This document shows positions 48,294 to 59,980 of a stretch of 64,000 nt of DNA, piece by piece. Both the position numbers and the translations under genes were made by a program. The first letter of the stretch is position 1; each line of letters starts with the position of its first letter. The stretch is from Polyodon spathula. Taxonomy: Eukaryota; Chordata; Actinopteri; Acipenseriformes; Polyodontidae. Where the stretch lies: contig NC_054538.1 of NCBI RefSeq assembly GCF_017654505.1, positions 20,379,412 to 20,443,411 of the forward strand, given 5' to 3'. The notes under the pieces are model-generated. The model was given only the letters and a program-made list of their open reading frames with translations, did no database searches and was not told the origin of the DNA.

Positions 48294-49564
48294 TGCCTAT
48301 AGAAAGTCTACACCCCCTTTCAAAATGTTCACCTTTTGTTGCCTTATAGCCTGGAATTAAAATGCATTAAAATAGTTTTTTTTTTTTCATTTATCTACAC
48401 ATCCTACTCCACAACTTCCAAGTGAAAAAAATATTCTAGAAATTTGTAGAAAATTAATTTAAAATAAAACTGAAATAGCTTGGTTGGATAAGTGACCACA
48501 CCCCTTGTAATAGCAAGCCTACATTAGTTCAGGTGTAACCAATCGCCTTCAAAATCACACACCAAGTTAAGTGGCCTCCACCTGTGATAAATTGTAGTGA
48601 TTCACATGATTTTAGGATAAATTCAGCAGTTCCTGTAGGTTCCCTCTGTTGAGTAGTGCATTTCAAAGCAAAGAAACACCAAGGAGCTTTCAAAAGAACT
48701 CCGGGACAACGTTGTTGAAAGGCACAGATCAGGGGAGGGTTATAAAAAAAATATCAAAGGCCTTGAATATCCCTTGGAGCATGGTCAAGACGATTATTAA
48801 GATGTGGAAGGTGTATGGCACCACTTATATCAGGCCATCCCTCCAAACTGGATGACAGAGCAAGAAGGAGACTGATCAGAGAGGCTACCAAGAGGCCAAT
48901 GGCAACTTTACAAGAGCTACTGACTTTTATGGTCAAGACTGGTCAAAGTGTGCATGTTTCTCATCAGCAGGGACTGGGGCACTTGTCAGGATAGAAGGGA
49001 AAATGAATGGAGCAAAGTACAGAGAAGTCCTTGAGGAAAACCTGTTGCCCTCTGCAAGAAAGCTGAAACTGGGACAGAAGTTCACCTTTCAGCATGACAA
49101 CGACTCAAAGCACACAGCCAAAGCTACACTGGAGTGGCTAAGGAACAAAAAGGTAAATGTCCTTGAGTGGCCCAGTCAGAGCCCCAACCTAAATCCAATT
49201 AAAAATTTGTGGCATGACTTGAAGATTGTTGTCCATCAACACTCCCCAAGGAACTTGACAGAGCTTGAACAGTTTTGTAAAGAAGAATGGTCAAATATTG
49301 TCAAATCTAGGTGTGCAAAGTTGGTAGAGATCTATCCCAACAGACTCACAGCTGTAATTGCTGCCAAAGGTGCTTCCACCAAGTATTAACTCAGGGGGGT
49401 GGAGACTTGTCCAATTATGATCTTTCAGTTTTGTATTTTTAACAAAAAATGTTTTCCCCTCAACAGTGTGGGGTATGGAGTGTAGATGCAGTACACGAGA
49501 CTCTGAGGCACTGGCACAACAAAATGTGAAAAAAGTTCAAGGGGGCGTAGACTTTCTATAGGCA

Positions 49565-49567
<3 letters not shown>
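48291..49567 (+). mobile_element. Tc1-like transposon with both ends, internally deleted and mutated
   Basis: Left end CAGTGCCTATAGAAAGTCTA and its inverse at 49547-49567 form a nearly perfect terminal repeat of about 30 bases. The plus strand encodes the N-terminal helix-turn-helix region in broken frames (KKISKALNIPWSMVKTIIK near 48720-48800), then at 49003-49389 the C-terminal third of the DDE transposase: [30 protein letters not shown] and the end KCGA-free tail KGASTKY. The middle Asp region is deleted. The Glu expected 34 residues after the Asp of QHDND is Lys (NPIKNLW), so the catalytic triad is lost. Length is 1277 bases against about 1.6 kb for a full element. Confidence 0.9.

Positions 49568-49642
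<75 letters not shown>
49568..49642. repeat. (TA)n microsatellite, right of the Tc1 element
   Basis: Uninterrupted TA repeats starting exactly at the Tc1 terminus. With 48226-48290 it shows the element sits within a TA tract. Confidence 0.95.
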
Positions 49643-49647
<5 letters not shown>

Positions 49648-49649
49648 CA

Positions 49650-51170
49650 CATATCACACAGAGCTCTTTTGCATTTGCCATTTTCTTAAATTGTCATGCA
49701 AATTCTGGTGAGATGGTGAATAAGTGCAAGGTATTTTTGTCATTTGTAGCGAATACGAACATCTGACTTTTGTATACGAATACATGTCAAAAAATATTCA
49801 TTCAAATATTCAGATATTTGTCCCAGTACTGAAATATATATATGAGCAATAATCCTTTGAATTCATTTTTGTAGTCAACTAAAATGATCTGACGAACGAT
49901 TTACTGGTGCTTTAGAGTACAGTAATTAATTTGGATTAGACATGGTTCATCCAAGGGCTTTAGTTGGGTTAAGTTCCCTTGTGCATACAGAATGGACATT
50001 TCAAAGATAGTAATAGCAGACTGGGAGAAGCACAACAGAAGTGTTGATATTGCACAGCACGCTTAGTTAGTTGAGTGCAGTTTTTTTTTAAAACAAGGAA
50101 AGGTATAAAAGGGGGGGCCCTTCTGAAAGTTTACAAGGGTAATTTTCCAGGTTTCCAGTGGTAATACTATCCGTATTATTACATCTGCACTGTCCTACAA
50201 TAATATTCTTTCCAGCAATATATGATTCCTGTGTGAGTGTTTGTTACATTCGTACTGAGTTTAGCCTCCTCTGCTTTATCCCGCTTCACTACAAACCAGA
50301 CATTGTTTTTCTGGAGACTCTGTCACTCACTCCATGAACTAAATGGCGATCCTCATGCTAGGAATGCCACAGGCATGTTCTGTTTCTCTCAGAGAAGCAT
50401 AGCTAAAAATAGAAAAAAAAATGAAATGCCAGAGTTCTCTCTTTCAAGGGGGTTTACATTATTCACACAAAGCCATTCAAATAAGATTGTTTGCCCAATT
50501 ATTATTATTTTTTTATGTTAACTTATATTTTCACATTTAAATTAAAATGTTTAAACAGTACAAGTCACTTAACTTCATTGATTCATTGAATTTTCTATGT
50601 TTAATCAAGTTGTTGGGTTCATAAATCTAACAATGTTGTCAATAGACATTATACAGTGTGGGATGAAAGTGTCAGACATTGAATCCAAGTATGTGTGACT
50701 GATTGCTGTTGATATGTTGTTCTAGGGGGGGTACTGTATATAACCAAACAGTAACTTCTTTCAATAACTACTAGTGTAATGTGCAGTGTTGTGTGATGCA
50801 CTGAAGCTACGGATTCTGCCCCCTGTCCGTGAGATGAGGTTAAAAGTTCTATAACCATGGAAACAGTGTTTTTGTCTTCATGTAATCATGTATGTAAGTC
50901 AAGTATTTACACCAAATTGGTTTAAAGTTATATATAATATAAATATAAAGTCCCTGTAAACGTGGGGTATATTTCACATGTATTTTAAGAATCACATCCT
51001 GTTCTTTTCTGTAGATAAACTTGCTTATTTCAAAGCAGAATTTGAAATGACTTCTTTGTACATAAAAGATTACTTCCACTACATCTTGATCTCTCTGTTC
51101 CATTGAAAACCCACTGGACTGCATCTGAAGTTGCAAACTCAATCTGCTAAGGTTAATGAGTTCAGAGGAC
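49650..51170. other. AT-rich intergenic DNA, nothing recognised
   Basis: A TATAAAA sequence near 50104 has no CpG-rich context or ORF behind it. No gene was seen. Confidence 0.45.
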
Positions 51171-51173
51171 CCT

Positions 51174-51251
51174 GGCTCTTTTGAACAGTAGTTAAGATAC
51201 TTGCTTGCGGTGTGCCAGGTCGCTAGTTTGCTCCCAGAGCCCTGTTACACT
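51174..51251 (+). repeat. tRNA-like repeat, copy 2
   Basis: GGCTCTTTTGAACAGTAGTT, then GATACTTGCTT, CCAGGTCGCTAGTTTGCTC and CCTGTTACACT. It matches 20064-20145 in block order and spacing. It is probably a short tRNA-derived retroposon or an LTR part. Confidence 0.5.
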
Positions 51252-51259
51252 AGCAAAGT

Positions 51260-53400
51260 TTCCAAAAAATATATATTTTAGTGACATTTATTATATTCGT
51301 AAAAATAAAGATTCACCCATTGTTTTTATTCTTGTGTTACGTATGGCATTGTGTAATTGTAGGTAGTCAATTAAAAATAATAATATGTAATAATAATAAT
51401 AATAATATATATATATATTTAAAGAATGGCTAAGAGCTGTCTCTGTAGTTTATTACTGATTTGGAATATAGTGAGGGTCACATTAATATGGTCCAGAGAT
51501 TATGATCAGGACTCAAATGTTTAAACTGGACAGGGTACATAGTCCCAGCTGGTTACTGTCAACTAATAGAGTTAATATTGAAGTCACCGTCTTTTATACT
51601 TGTAAAGTTAAGCAGCATTATACTGTGATGCATTTCAGTTAACAATACCGCATCTCTGAATTAATTAACTGTCTTGTTCAATTTTTGGTTACTCTCATGT
51701 CTCCTGTACTTTAAACGTCACAACCAATCTTAATCATAAGAAATGGAATTAGCATAACAGATTTGTGAGCTGTTTTTTCCCCTAGTTTAGTCTGTATTTC
51801 AAATAGGTTTATTTGTAGATTTTATTGTTGTTGTGGACTATTTGGCTATCACTATAGCTGCTGTTCTATCTCGATGGCAGCATGCTGTGTTTATTCATTT
51901 TTAGAAAGGGAAACGCTGTTGGATTTTGATTGCAGTTTTCTAATGTGACTGTGGGTGTGCTGTGAACAAAAATGATTGGCTGAAACACTGATTGGCTGAA
52001 ACACTTTCCAGCATAGTGATGCAGAGTCATTATCATCATGAGAACGGATGTCTGTTTGATTCAGTTTTGCATACCATGTGAAAGATTTCTGGGTGCACGC
52101 ATGCATACGACCCAACCACACTCATCCACAAACCAAGAAATTAAAACAGTTTATCATCAATTTCCAAAATGATTTGCACCCCTGCTTAAAGAGTACCTGA
52201 TTGTTCTCTACTCTGCAAAAATTCCATTGGTCCAATTAAAAAAATTAAGAAAAATAATTCACTCACTGGCTCAGTACATCTCCCTGCTTGTAAACCTCAC
52301 ATTAGAATTTCCATTTCCTCTAGAAAATGCATCATTACATTGATTTGAACTGAACTCTGCTCACAGGCTTCCCACATACTGTCAGGACTTCAAGGTCCTG
52401 GCAGGATAACAGAACTGTCACCAACGCACTTTATCAGCAGATTAAAACCTTCTTTTTGACACAAGCAATAAACAGGTTTTTAAAAGGTAAATATTTTTTA
52501 ATATATACAAGCTGCTTGATTTCTAACTTATACTGAACACATTTTATGAGTTCTGCTCAATGTTGCTATAATCCCACTGATCTGAAATATTCACCACAGC
52601 TATTCCCCAAAACAGCGCATGAGAAGTGAAGGTTAGTAGGCATCCACAGATCTTGAGCTACCAGGTGTCTGGCCAAGAAGGTCTGCTGTAACACAATGAG
52701 GAGAAACAGTCCCTGACAATTTTGCCTGTAAAACTTCCTGTGGAATCCCCAGTGAATACCGGCAATGGTTCACTGCCAGAACACTCCAGTGTGGCTTTGC
52801 CTTTGTGCATTAATGGGACAGTGCATATATATATGTACCGCCCCAGTGCTTTAGATAATATGCCCTGCTTAATACACGGCAGCGGCACCATATGGAGTTG
52901 ATACATAGCAGATTTCAATACAGCAACTTTTGTTTACATAATCAAAAGATTGAATTTTGCATATGAGTGACATTTAAAGCCTCTTTATTTAATCTGGTTA
53001 AACTGGAACTGTATCGATGTATAGGATGTACTGTATGCGATTATATCAACCAATGGATTATTCATGGTTTTAGTTTCATTTTTTCTTTCAGTCATCATGC
53101 CCTGCTGACCTTTTAAAACGTATACGTTTAGCACCCCTGAGCTGAGAACGCTGAGTAGATCAGGTACACTAGAGTGGAGTGAGACACTCAGTGTACACCA
53201 CACACGATTCTGAGAGCTCTGTTAAGGCCAAAAGGTTGCTTTAAACTGCTGAGATGAAATTCTGTTGGACATGTGTGACTTACAGTAACCTAACCCCTCT
53301 TCTCCCGTTTTTGTGGAAGTCCTTCATACAATAGGCTGGAAATGCGTCCTGTTTTCTTGGGTAATTTCTTAGAACCAACCACCTGTCATTATTTGAACGA
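51260..53400. other. AT-rich intergenic DNA with short (AAT)n/(TA)n near 51388-51419
   Basis: Short frames only, none with a recognisable domain or splice context. Confidence 0.45.
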
Positions 53401-53406
53401 AGAATT

Positions 53407-53702
53407 GGTAACACTTTACATGGTGTCCCTAATTACTGTGTATTTACATAGTAGTTACTTAGTACATACATGTGTACTTACACATAATTACGATGTTATT
53501 ATGCTTAATTACAATGTACTTAATGTGTACTTTTCTTGCATGATATATCCCTAACCCTAACCCTAACCTTTCTGACACAATTGTGTACTTACGTACATTG
53601 TGCAAAACATTTACACACTCAGTACATTGTAACTACACATAATATTGTAATTACGTGTAAGTCCACATGTACACAGTAATTAGAGACACAAAATGCTACC
53701 AA
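53407..53702. mobile_element. MITE carrying three telomere-type repeats
   Basis: The left end GGTAACACTTTACATGGTGT with CCCTAATTACTGTGTA is matched in inverse at the right end (TACACAGTAATTAGAGACAC then GCTACC). Near the centre (about 53550-53567) is CCCTAACCCTAACCCTAACC, three vertebrate telomere units. Its ends resemble those of 20721-20995. Confidence 0.75.
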
Positions 53703-53709
53703 ATTGCTA

Positions 53710-54747
53710 GACTTTCTTCTTCTAGTAAAATGGTGCATTGTTTGGCCCTGTAACAATTACGCAACTGCATTTCAAAAGACCACTTTAAAATGTGTAATTG
53801 TGCATTTGAGTCAAATGAGACTCCTTTACTTTTGATGAGTAGACCATTTAAACTCACTTGGTGCTGACTTCCCAAAGTTAAGTTATGAAATAATACCATT
53901 TGCATTTAAGAGGATTCATTTCCGTGATGAATGTTGCCATTAGAAAATAAAAAATGCTGTGTTTTGATTTAAAAAGAGCAGTCCTAAATTGAAGCAATTA
54001 AAAGCCTTTTTTAAAAGTAGCACTGGGACCCATGCTTCAGAGAGCACCCTGCAGCATAGAGAGAGAGCATCTGTAGGCAGATATCTTCCGCATGCCTGAC
54101 TGAAAAGAAAATCTCAACAAATAGTGCAGTGTTGATCTGTTCTCTTATAGTCAGATATGTCACAATGTTTTTTTGTCTGACATTACGATGTGCGGGGGAG
54201 GGGGGTAGTGGTATTACTGATAAAAGCACATTAGTTCAATGTTATAGAGCGCCGATCATACAACCACTGTAGTGCAATAAGGAGAAACAATCCTTGACGA
54301 TTTCGCCTTCCTAACTCGCTGGAGCGCCAGAGCCAATGTGACGGATATATTTTTAACTGTCATTTGAATGTAGTTGTTCCACGAGTTAGAAATTCAAACC
54401 CACAGAGACCTGTAGGAACATTTGGTAATTTCAGCCATGACAAGGTAGCTATTATTCTCTAAATAGAATTCTACCTCAACATAAAGGAGATCCGCTGGAG
54501 GATTACATTATTTCGATCGCTGGTTGGTTCATTAGTTATTTTTTGTCGGAAAATGTAATGATCTAAGAATCCATCTATTTTCAAAAACCAAAGTGATGGA
54601 TAATTTAAACTTCCACCGGTTAGCTTTCTGCCTGCTTCAGCACAGTCAATACGACTATCTGCCAGTAAGAATCTGAGTCACATCAAATCAGATTGATTCT
54701 CCCTGGCATTCAACGTGGCTCCTGTGTTAGAAGAAGCTGTGTGTTTG

Positions 54748-54791
<44 letters not shown>

Positions 54792-55160
54792 ATTATGATC
54801 CCAAGCTGAAATACAATCCCATTGCAATTCACTTTACCTCAAGTTGATCTGATGAAGATCTGATCATCCCCTTGTAACAAAGTGAGACTAATTTGAATTA
54901 TTTTCCAGGGTAGCCCCAAATGTGTCAAACTATAGGCTACTTTGGAAAATTACAAAATTAAAAAAACAAACTAAAATAACAAAAAAAAGGCGTTAATGCG
55001 ATGATGCTGAAGTTGGCTTCTTATTCGGCCAGCTTCTAATTCGCTAATATGCATAATTGTAACTCAAATTGAATAAGTAACTGGGTCAGGGGATAAATCC
55101 CCCCTGGTTGCTCATTTCAAAGTTAATACAAACACAGGGGAACCACTCTACAGTATCAAA
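53710..55160. other. Intergenic DNA with (TG)n at about 54751-54789
   Basis: AT-rich, no gene recognised. The (TG)n tract is about 19 units. Confidence 0.6.
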
Positions 55161-55165
55161 GCGAG

Positions 55166-55300
55166 GAGGCTGTGTGGTCCAGGGGTTAAAGAAAAGTGGT
55201 TGTAACCAGGAGGGCCCTGGTTCAAGACCCTCAGCAAGTCACTTAACCTCCTTGTTAGTGACTCTGCAGTTCATGTATAGCTCACACACCCTAGCCCAAG
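55166..55300 (+). mobile_element. tRNA-derived SINE (V-SINE-like), partial
   Basis: The A-box region TGTGGTCCAGGGGTTAAAG and B box GGTTCAAGACC (55219-55229) are spaced as in tRNA genes. They are followed by CAGCAAGTCACTTAACCTCC and GTGACTCTGCAGTTCATG, the body of a SINE common in fish. The terminal tail is missing here; a detached tail of the same kind is at 58819-58859. Confidence 0.75.
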
Positions 55301-55309
55301 GATGGTAAA

Positions 55310-56020
55310 CTTTTTTTAGCTGGAGTGCCCAAAGTCTGATTTTTATTTTTATATATGACAGTTCCAAGGGTGACAATGATTAATTAGGACGGCTAAACAG
55401 TAAGTTTTTATCTGATATGCTGCACAATTTTATCTTTGGTAGGGAAATCATGAAAGAGGAACCAGCACTAGCCAGCATGGCACTCTTAATATATTCAACA
55501 TCTGACAAGGGATTTCTATGCTTTCAGTGCAGTGAGATCATTTGAATCTTGCAGCCACCAAATGTTTTTTTTTTTTTTTATTTATTATTTTTTAAGATAA
55601 TTATTAAAAGTCTGGTTTTGATACCTCCTCACTGCCCATTGAAGGAATTTTTTCCTTTCACTCTCAGATCTACAATATGTTTGTGGTTGGTTTTGAAATG
55701 GCATTTTACACTTGAGGTTCGATAAACAACACTTTCATTACAAATAACACACAGCGCTTTCCCTTTACTGTCAATCATTCCAAATATTCCTGTCCAACCC
55801 TCCTGGAAGGATCTACCACTGACTGTCTGAAGTTTAGCTTTTTTGATTTCCTAAACTTCACTTTTCAGTTAACCAACAAGAATTTTTTTTTTTAAAAGCA
55901 CGCTGAAACAAGTTGTATCCCAAGGACAGGTCTCTATACAACAGCAACTTGCAGCATAAACAGCTATCCCACTATTGGAGATATCTGCTGGCTACCTATG
56001 GCAAAGTTCTTAGTGCTTAG
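55310..56020. other. Intergenic DNA, T/A-rich tracts only
   Basis: T-run near 55566-55580; otherwise nothing recognised. Confidence 0.45.
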
Positions 56021-56029
56021 AAACAACAG

Positions 56030-56690
56030 TACCACAACAGTTCAATGGTGAAAACAAAGGTTTATTAATGGCTTCCAAATAATACTACTGACTATACACA
56101 GCGATGTGTAAAGTCAATAAAACTACGGGGTTCAATCCCGAAATAATAATGGCAAACACACACTTTAAAACACCTACACGATTACCAGTCCAACAGTGAG
56201 TGCTCCGGGTGCAAGTGGTGTTGTGAATACAAAACAAGTGCTTAACAGTGTTGCAGTGCAGTTCGGGTTTGATGCTAGCTTATAAGCTACAGTTTCCGGA
56301 TATTTAGTCATTTACAAATGAAAACAAGAACTGTAATAGACAGACAGTACAAAACTAAACACTCACAGTTTCTTTATACTCCTCTCAGTCAGTCCGTAAC
56401 CATAACAGAGGAACAGATTGCTTGGCCACATCCCCTGAGATACCTTCAGTCCTGCCACCTTAGTTAGTTAGTGCAATCACTTCTCCTCCAATCCATGTCT
56501 GAAACATCGCCTACCGAATTAGGACAATGACTTCTGGTATTGTGGCTCCGCCCTTTCCCTGGATGGCCAACTTCCAATTGACCCTGGAATGATCTGTCAA
56601 ACTATCCAGTCCGGTGCACACTGTTCCTGTTACACAGCACCCTCACAGGTTGGAGGGAGATTGTTAACTCGGATTCATTCATGCTCACAT
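56030..56690. mobile_element. Repeat element related to the flanks of the 22.6-24.0 kb minisatellite
   Basis: Shares the TTTATTAATGG / GGTTCAATCCC left part, GAGTGCTCCGGGTGCAAGTG and the GGATGGCCAACTTCCA...CACAGGTTGGAGGGAG right part with the element at 22430-24180, but has no array. It may be an LTR on the minus strand; ends were not defined. Confidence 0.4.
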
Positions 56691-56699
56691 AGCCATACC

Positions 56700-57340
56700 T
56701 AACAAAAAAATGGCCACACTTAATATTGCTCACCACATTTTGCCCCCCTCCTATCATAACTGCCTGGCCAAGCATACACTGACTCTGTCTTCAACCTCAT
56801 CCCACTCTTCTTCACCTATATACTTCACTGCCAGACCAAGCATACACTGTCTCTGTCTTCAACCCCATCCCATTCCTCTTTACCTTTATACTTCGCTGGG
56901 CACTTAATGCTGGTCTCCTGTCACCTCCCATAATTTCCTCTTGTCCATGAGAACTTGCAATCTATCGTAAGCAATGTTCTTGCATTCCCCACTCCCTGCC
57001 TCTTAGTACACTGCACATTAGAATCTACACTCACATGTTATTCTTGCTGGAGTCAGCTAGAGACTGCGGCCGTTGAGCGTGGCTGTAGTAGAAGGCAGTG
57101 GGAGACTACTACGTTGTGGACCAGTGGGAGGCAAAGCGATGCAACAAATTCAGACAAAAAAAAAGTTTAAATATGCAGGCTCTTTCCATCCTTCACTCAA
57201 TTTTTGCCCACAAATTATATTATATTTTATTGTAAATTTACAGATATAAAAAAGCAATAGTGATAGTGCACCTCAAAGGGACGCATCAGCCTTTTGCATA
57301 TGTCCCTCTTTATTTTGGACAATGAGAATCTTTAATCTGT
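56700..57340. other. Intergenic DNA; diverged duplication at 56760-56890
   Basis: AAGCATACACTG(A/T)CTCTGTCTTCAACC occurs twice about 65 bases apart with CTTCACTG(C/G)-like neighbours, so a segment is duplicated. No gene was recognised. Confidence 0.45.
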
Positions 57341-57345
57341 ATTCA

Positions 57346-57415
57346 AGTAAGGTCAATCAATCTTAATTATATATAGCACCTTTTATAGTGGAACACCATC
57401 TCAAACCACTTCACA
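57346..57415 (-). mobile_element. L2-type LINE 3' terminus
   Basis: The minus strand reads GAAGTGGTTTGAGATGGTGT, CACTATAAAAGGTGC and AAGATTGATTGACC, matching the plus-strand terminus at 31526-31598. Only the terminal part is clear. LINE 3' UTR may continue to the right. Confidence 0.65.
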
Positions 57416-57500
57416 GCATAGTACAAGTATAACAGTGCATCATACAATAAATTATACAGTAGTTTGAATATTGCATTAACACATTACAGTAAAATACCTT

Positions 57501-57614
57501 AATCACATTTTATCATGCATTAAGTTTGAGAATTATAATGTTAAACTACAGTAAACGAATCACATTTTATCATGCATTAAGTTTAAGAATCATAACGCTA
57601 AACTATAGTAAAAG
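57501..57614. repeat. 57-bp tandem duplication
   Basis: Two copies of a unit starting AATCACATTTTATCATGCAT, at 57501 and 57558, differing at a few bases. They lie next to the LINE terminus and may be part of its 3' UTR. Confidence 0.85.
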
Positions 57615-57619
57615 AAACA

Positions 57620-58810
57620 AACAATCACAATGCATCACACAATATATTTAACAAGTTTGCTCACTTGGTACTGCATCAGTAACCCTGGCCATAATTGTTC
57701 TGTTTTTTTTGTTTTCAGTTGCACACATGGCAGCCATTACCGGTGTGCCATAATTTTCTTCAATTGTGCTATATTTACTTAAAACATCTACTGCTTTTAC
57801 CTTTTGTAAAATAACAATTTAAAAGACTAGTAACAGATAATATACTTTGTATGGCATTTTTTTAAAAATTTTTAGCAAAAGATTTCTGTGGTGTCAAACT
57901 ACCTTAAAAAAAAGGAGTAACCACAAATGTACTCTACGTATCAGAGGCATACCTGCTTTCCTCCACTGTAAGAAGAGGGGTAACATATTCTCGCACCATA
58001 GTACAACCGGCCAGTGTTTTTATTCCCCAAAGTTTAAAGATTAAAATTCTATTTAAAAAAATAAGAGTGCATCAAACAAAGAATACATAGTTGGAGATAT
58101 GTGAGTATCTGACAGTGAAATATATTTTCAGTATTTATGACAAGGACAAGTTTGACAATCAAAAAACGTGGAACTTTTGGTTTAAATTCAATGCAGAAAT
58201 ACAAGTGTTGCCACAAGTGACACCTGCAGAAAGGCACATGCCATTGTGGCCATTTCTTCATTTAGTACAGGAGGTGACGGTCAGCAAAATACCACGAGCA
58301 TCAGGTTAACAATCCCTTCCTCCCCACGTGTCCTGCTGACAAATCCACAGCTAACCACAATTACAGTTGATCCTCCATAGGACCAGTGGAGTAACGTTGG
58401 TTTCAAAAGTTTGGGGGGGTAGTTTCTGTAGCTGACGCATGCATAAAGATTATTCTATCAGAAATAACGAAAAAGTGAGAGAGATATGGCAACCGTGTAA
58501 ATTGCACCTATGCATGGGACAGACATACTGTTTTTGATCAGCTTCCTGGTCCCAGAATGCCTGAATAAAGCAGCTCAGCACCATAAACAGCCAAAAACGA
58601 ACAGGCAGATAATAACGGCGACAGTTAGCACTGCTCACTTACTTGGGAGTGGGGCCGTCCTTGCAAATCAAACTGACTGGCTTTTCAAAGTGCCACTCAA
58701 CTCTGTTATGGGGCGGGCAAAAAAAGCAGATAGCTGCACACTAGGCGTGCCATAACAAATACTACTCTGCATGTCACTCTGGGCACGCATGCCATACATT
58801 CGCCATTGCT
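57620..58810. other. Intergenic DNA, no gene recognised
   Basis: Short frames at 58091-58309 and 58510-58755 show no family resemblance and no splice context. Confidence 0.4.
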
Positions 58811-58818
58811 TTCCAAGT

Positions 58819-58859
58819 CCTTGTAAGTCGCCTTGGATAAAGAAACAAATAATAATAGA
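58819..58859 (+). mobile_element. Detached SINE/LINE tail
   Basis: CCTTGTAAGTCGCCTTGGAT with AAAG and an AATAAT tail is the shared 3' end of fish V-SINEs and their partner LINEs. No SINE head precedes it. Confidence 0.6.
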
Positions 58860-58864
58860 ACAGT

Positions 58865-59975
58865 CTAGGTGCCCATGAATTTTCACTCCCAACAAAGGCA
58901 ACATTGGCTTGACTTCATGACCTTTACTTCATGCCCTAATGATATCTATCCTATCTCCTGTTTCCGATCTAATGCCTGTATCGAGCTTTGAGAATCTGTA
59001 AAGTTACAATATCCTTTTCTGTAAATTCCTCTATTTTGTCTGTGGCCATCAACTCTGCAGTAAATACTGATAAATTATTTGATAATCTTCTCCTTTAACA
59101 TATTTCATTCATATGTGTAACATCTCTTCTTTATTTTTAACATATCCTTGTTCTTTTATGAAGAGAGCGAATTCATGATTGTTTCACTTCAAATATAGTG
59201 CCCAAAGGGAGTTTACTTTGGTGATTTAATAACTTTGGGTCAAACCAAGATATTTATCCCTGAGCGAAATCAGTCCTCTCATTGGCTTCCAGAGTTTGAA
59301 AGACAGTTCCTTTTACACAAGCAATGTGCGTCATTAACATGAGTAACTCCCCCCTCCGCGGAGAGAGATAATATAAAACCTCATTTTGATGTAACTTTAG
59401 TTATATTGATCACAGAAGGATACAAATGACAGTTTCATTCTCCTTCCTAAATTATCATTACAAGCACGTTAAACATGTTACGCAATAATTTAATTAAAAT
59501 AATGTAAGAATTATTTTCACTTTAAACTTCATTAAAACACACAAAAACACATTTCAGTGTTACGGGGGAAAACATACTAAACAACTTGCATCTGCAAAAT
59601 TAGTTCTTAAAATTATTATAAAATTATTCTAAAACCAATGTAATCATTTAAATTGTTACACATTTGTCACACCACATTTGAACTGCTATTTATTTCATTG
59701 GAGAGTGTCGTGACACCTTGTATTCAACAGATGTGGAGGAAAGTTGTTTATTTTTTTTCAGACCACAGTCTTAATTAAAAGATAATGATCAGCTTTGCTT
59801 GTTTCTACAAGACTAGCAAGTCAGCACAGCAGGTATTCTAAACCATTTCACAATTTTAGTATGTGAGATCCAGTTACCAGTATCTAGTCCTTTGAAGCAG
59901 ATAAATCAGGAATGTTTTGGAGGGAAGGTTGGGTTGAGGGAAAGACCAACTAAATTAACATCACAGCATCTTAAG
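58865..59975. other. AT-rich intergenic DNA, nothing recognised
   Basis: Only A/T-rich low-complexity sequence and short frames. Confidence 0.45.
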
Positions 59976-59980
59976 TCTCA

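Noticed and set aside
50100..50112. TATA-like sequence as a promoter
   Set aside because: No CpG enrichment, no downstream ORF and no LTR borders found.
53550..53572. Interstitial telomere from a chromosome fusion
   Set aside because: Only three units, and they lie inside an inverted-repeat element.
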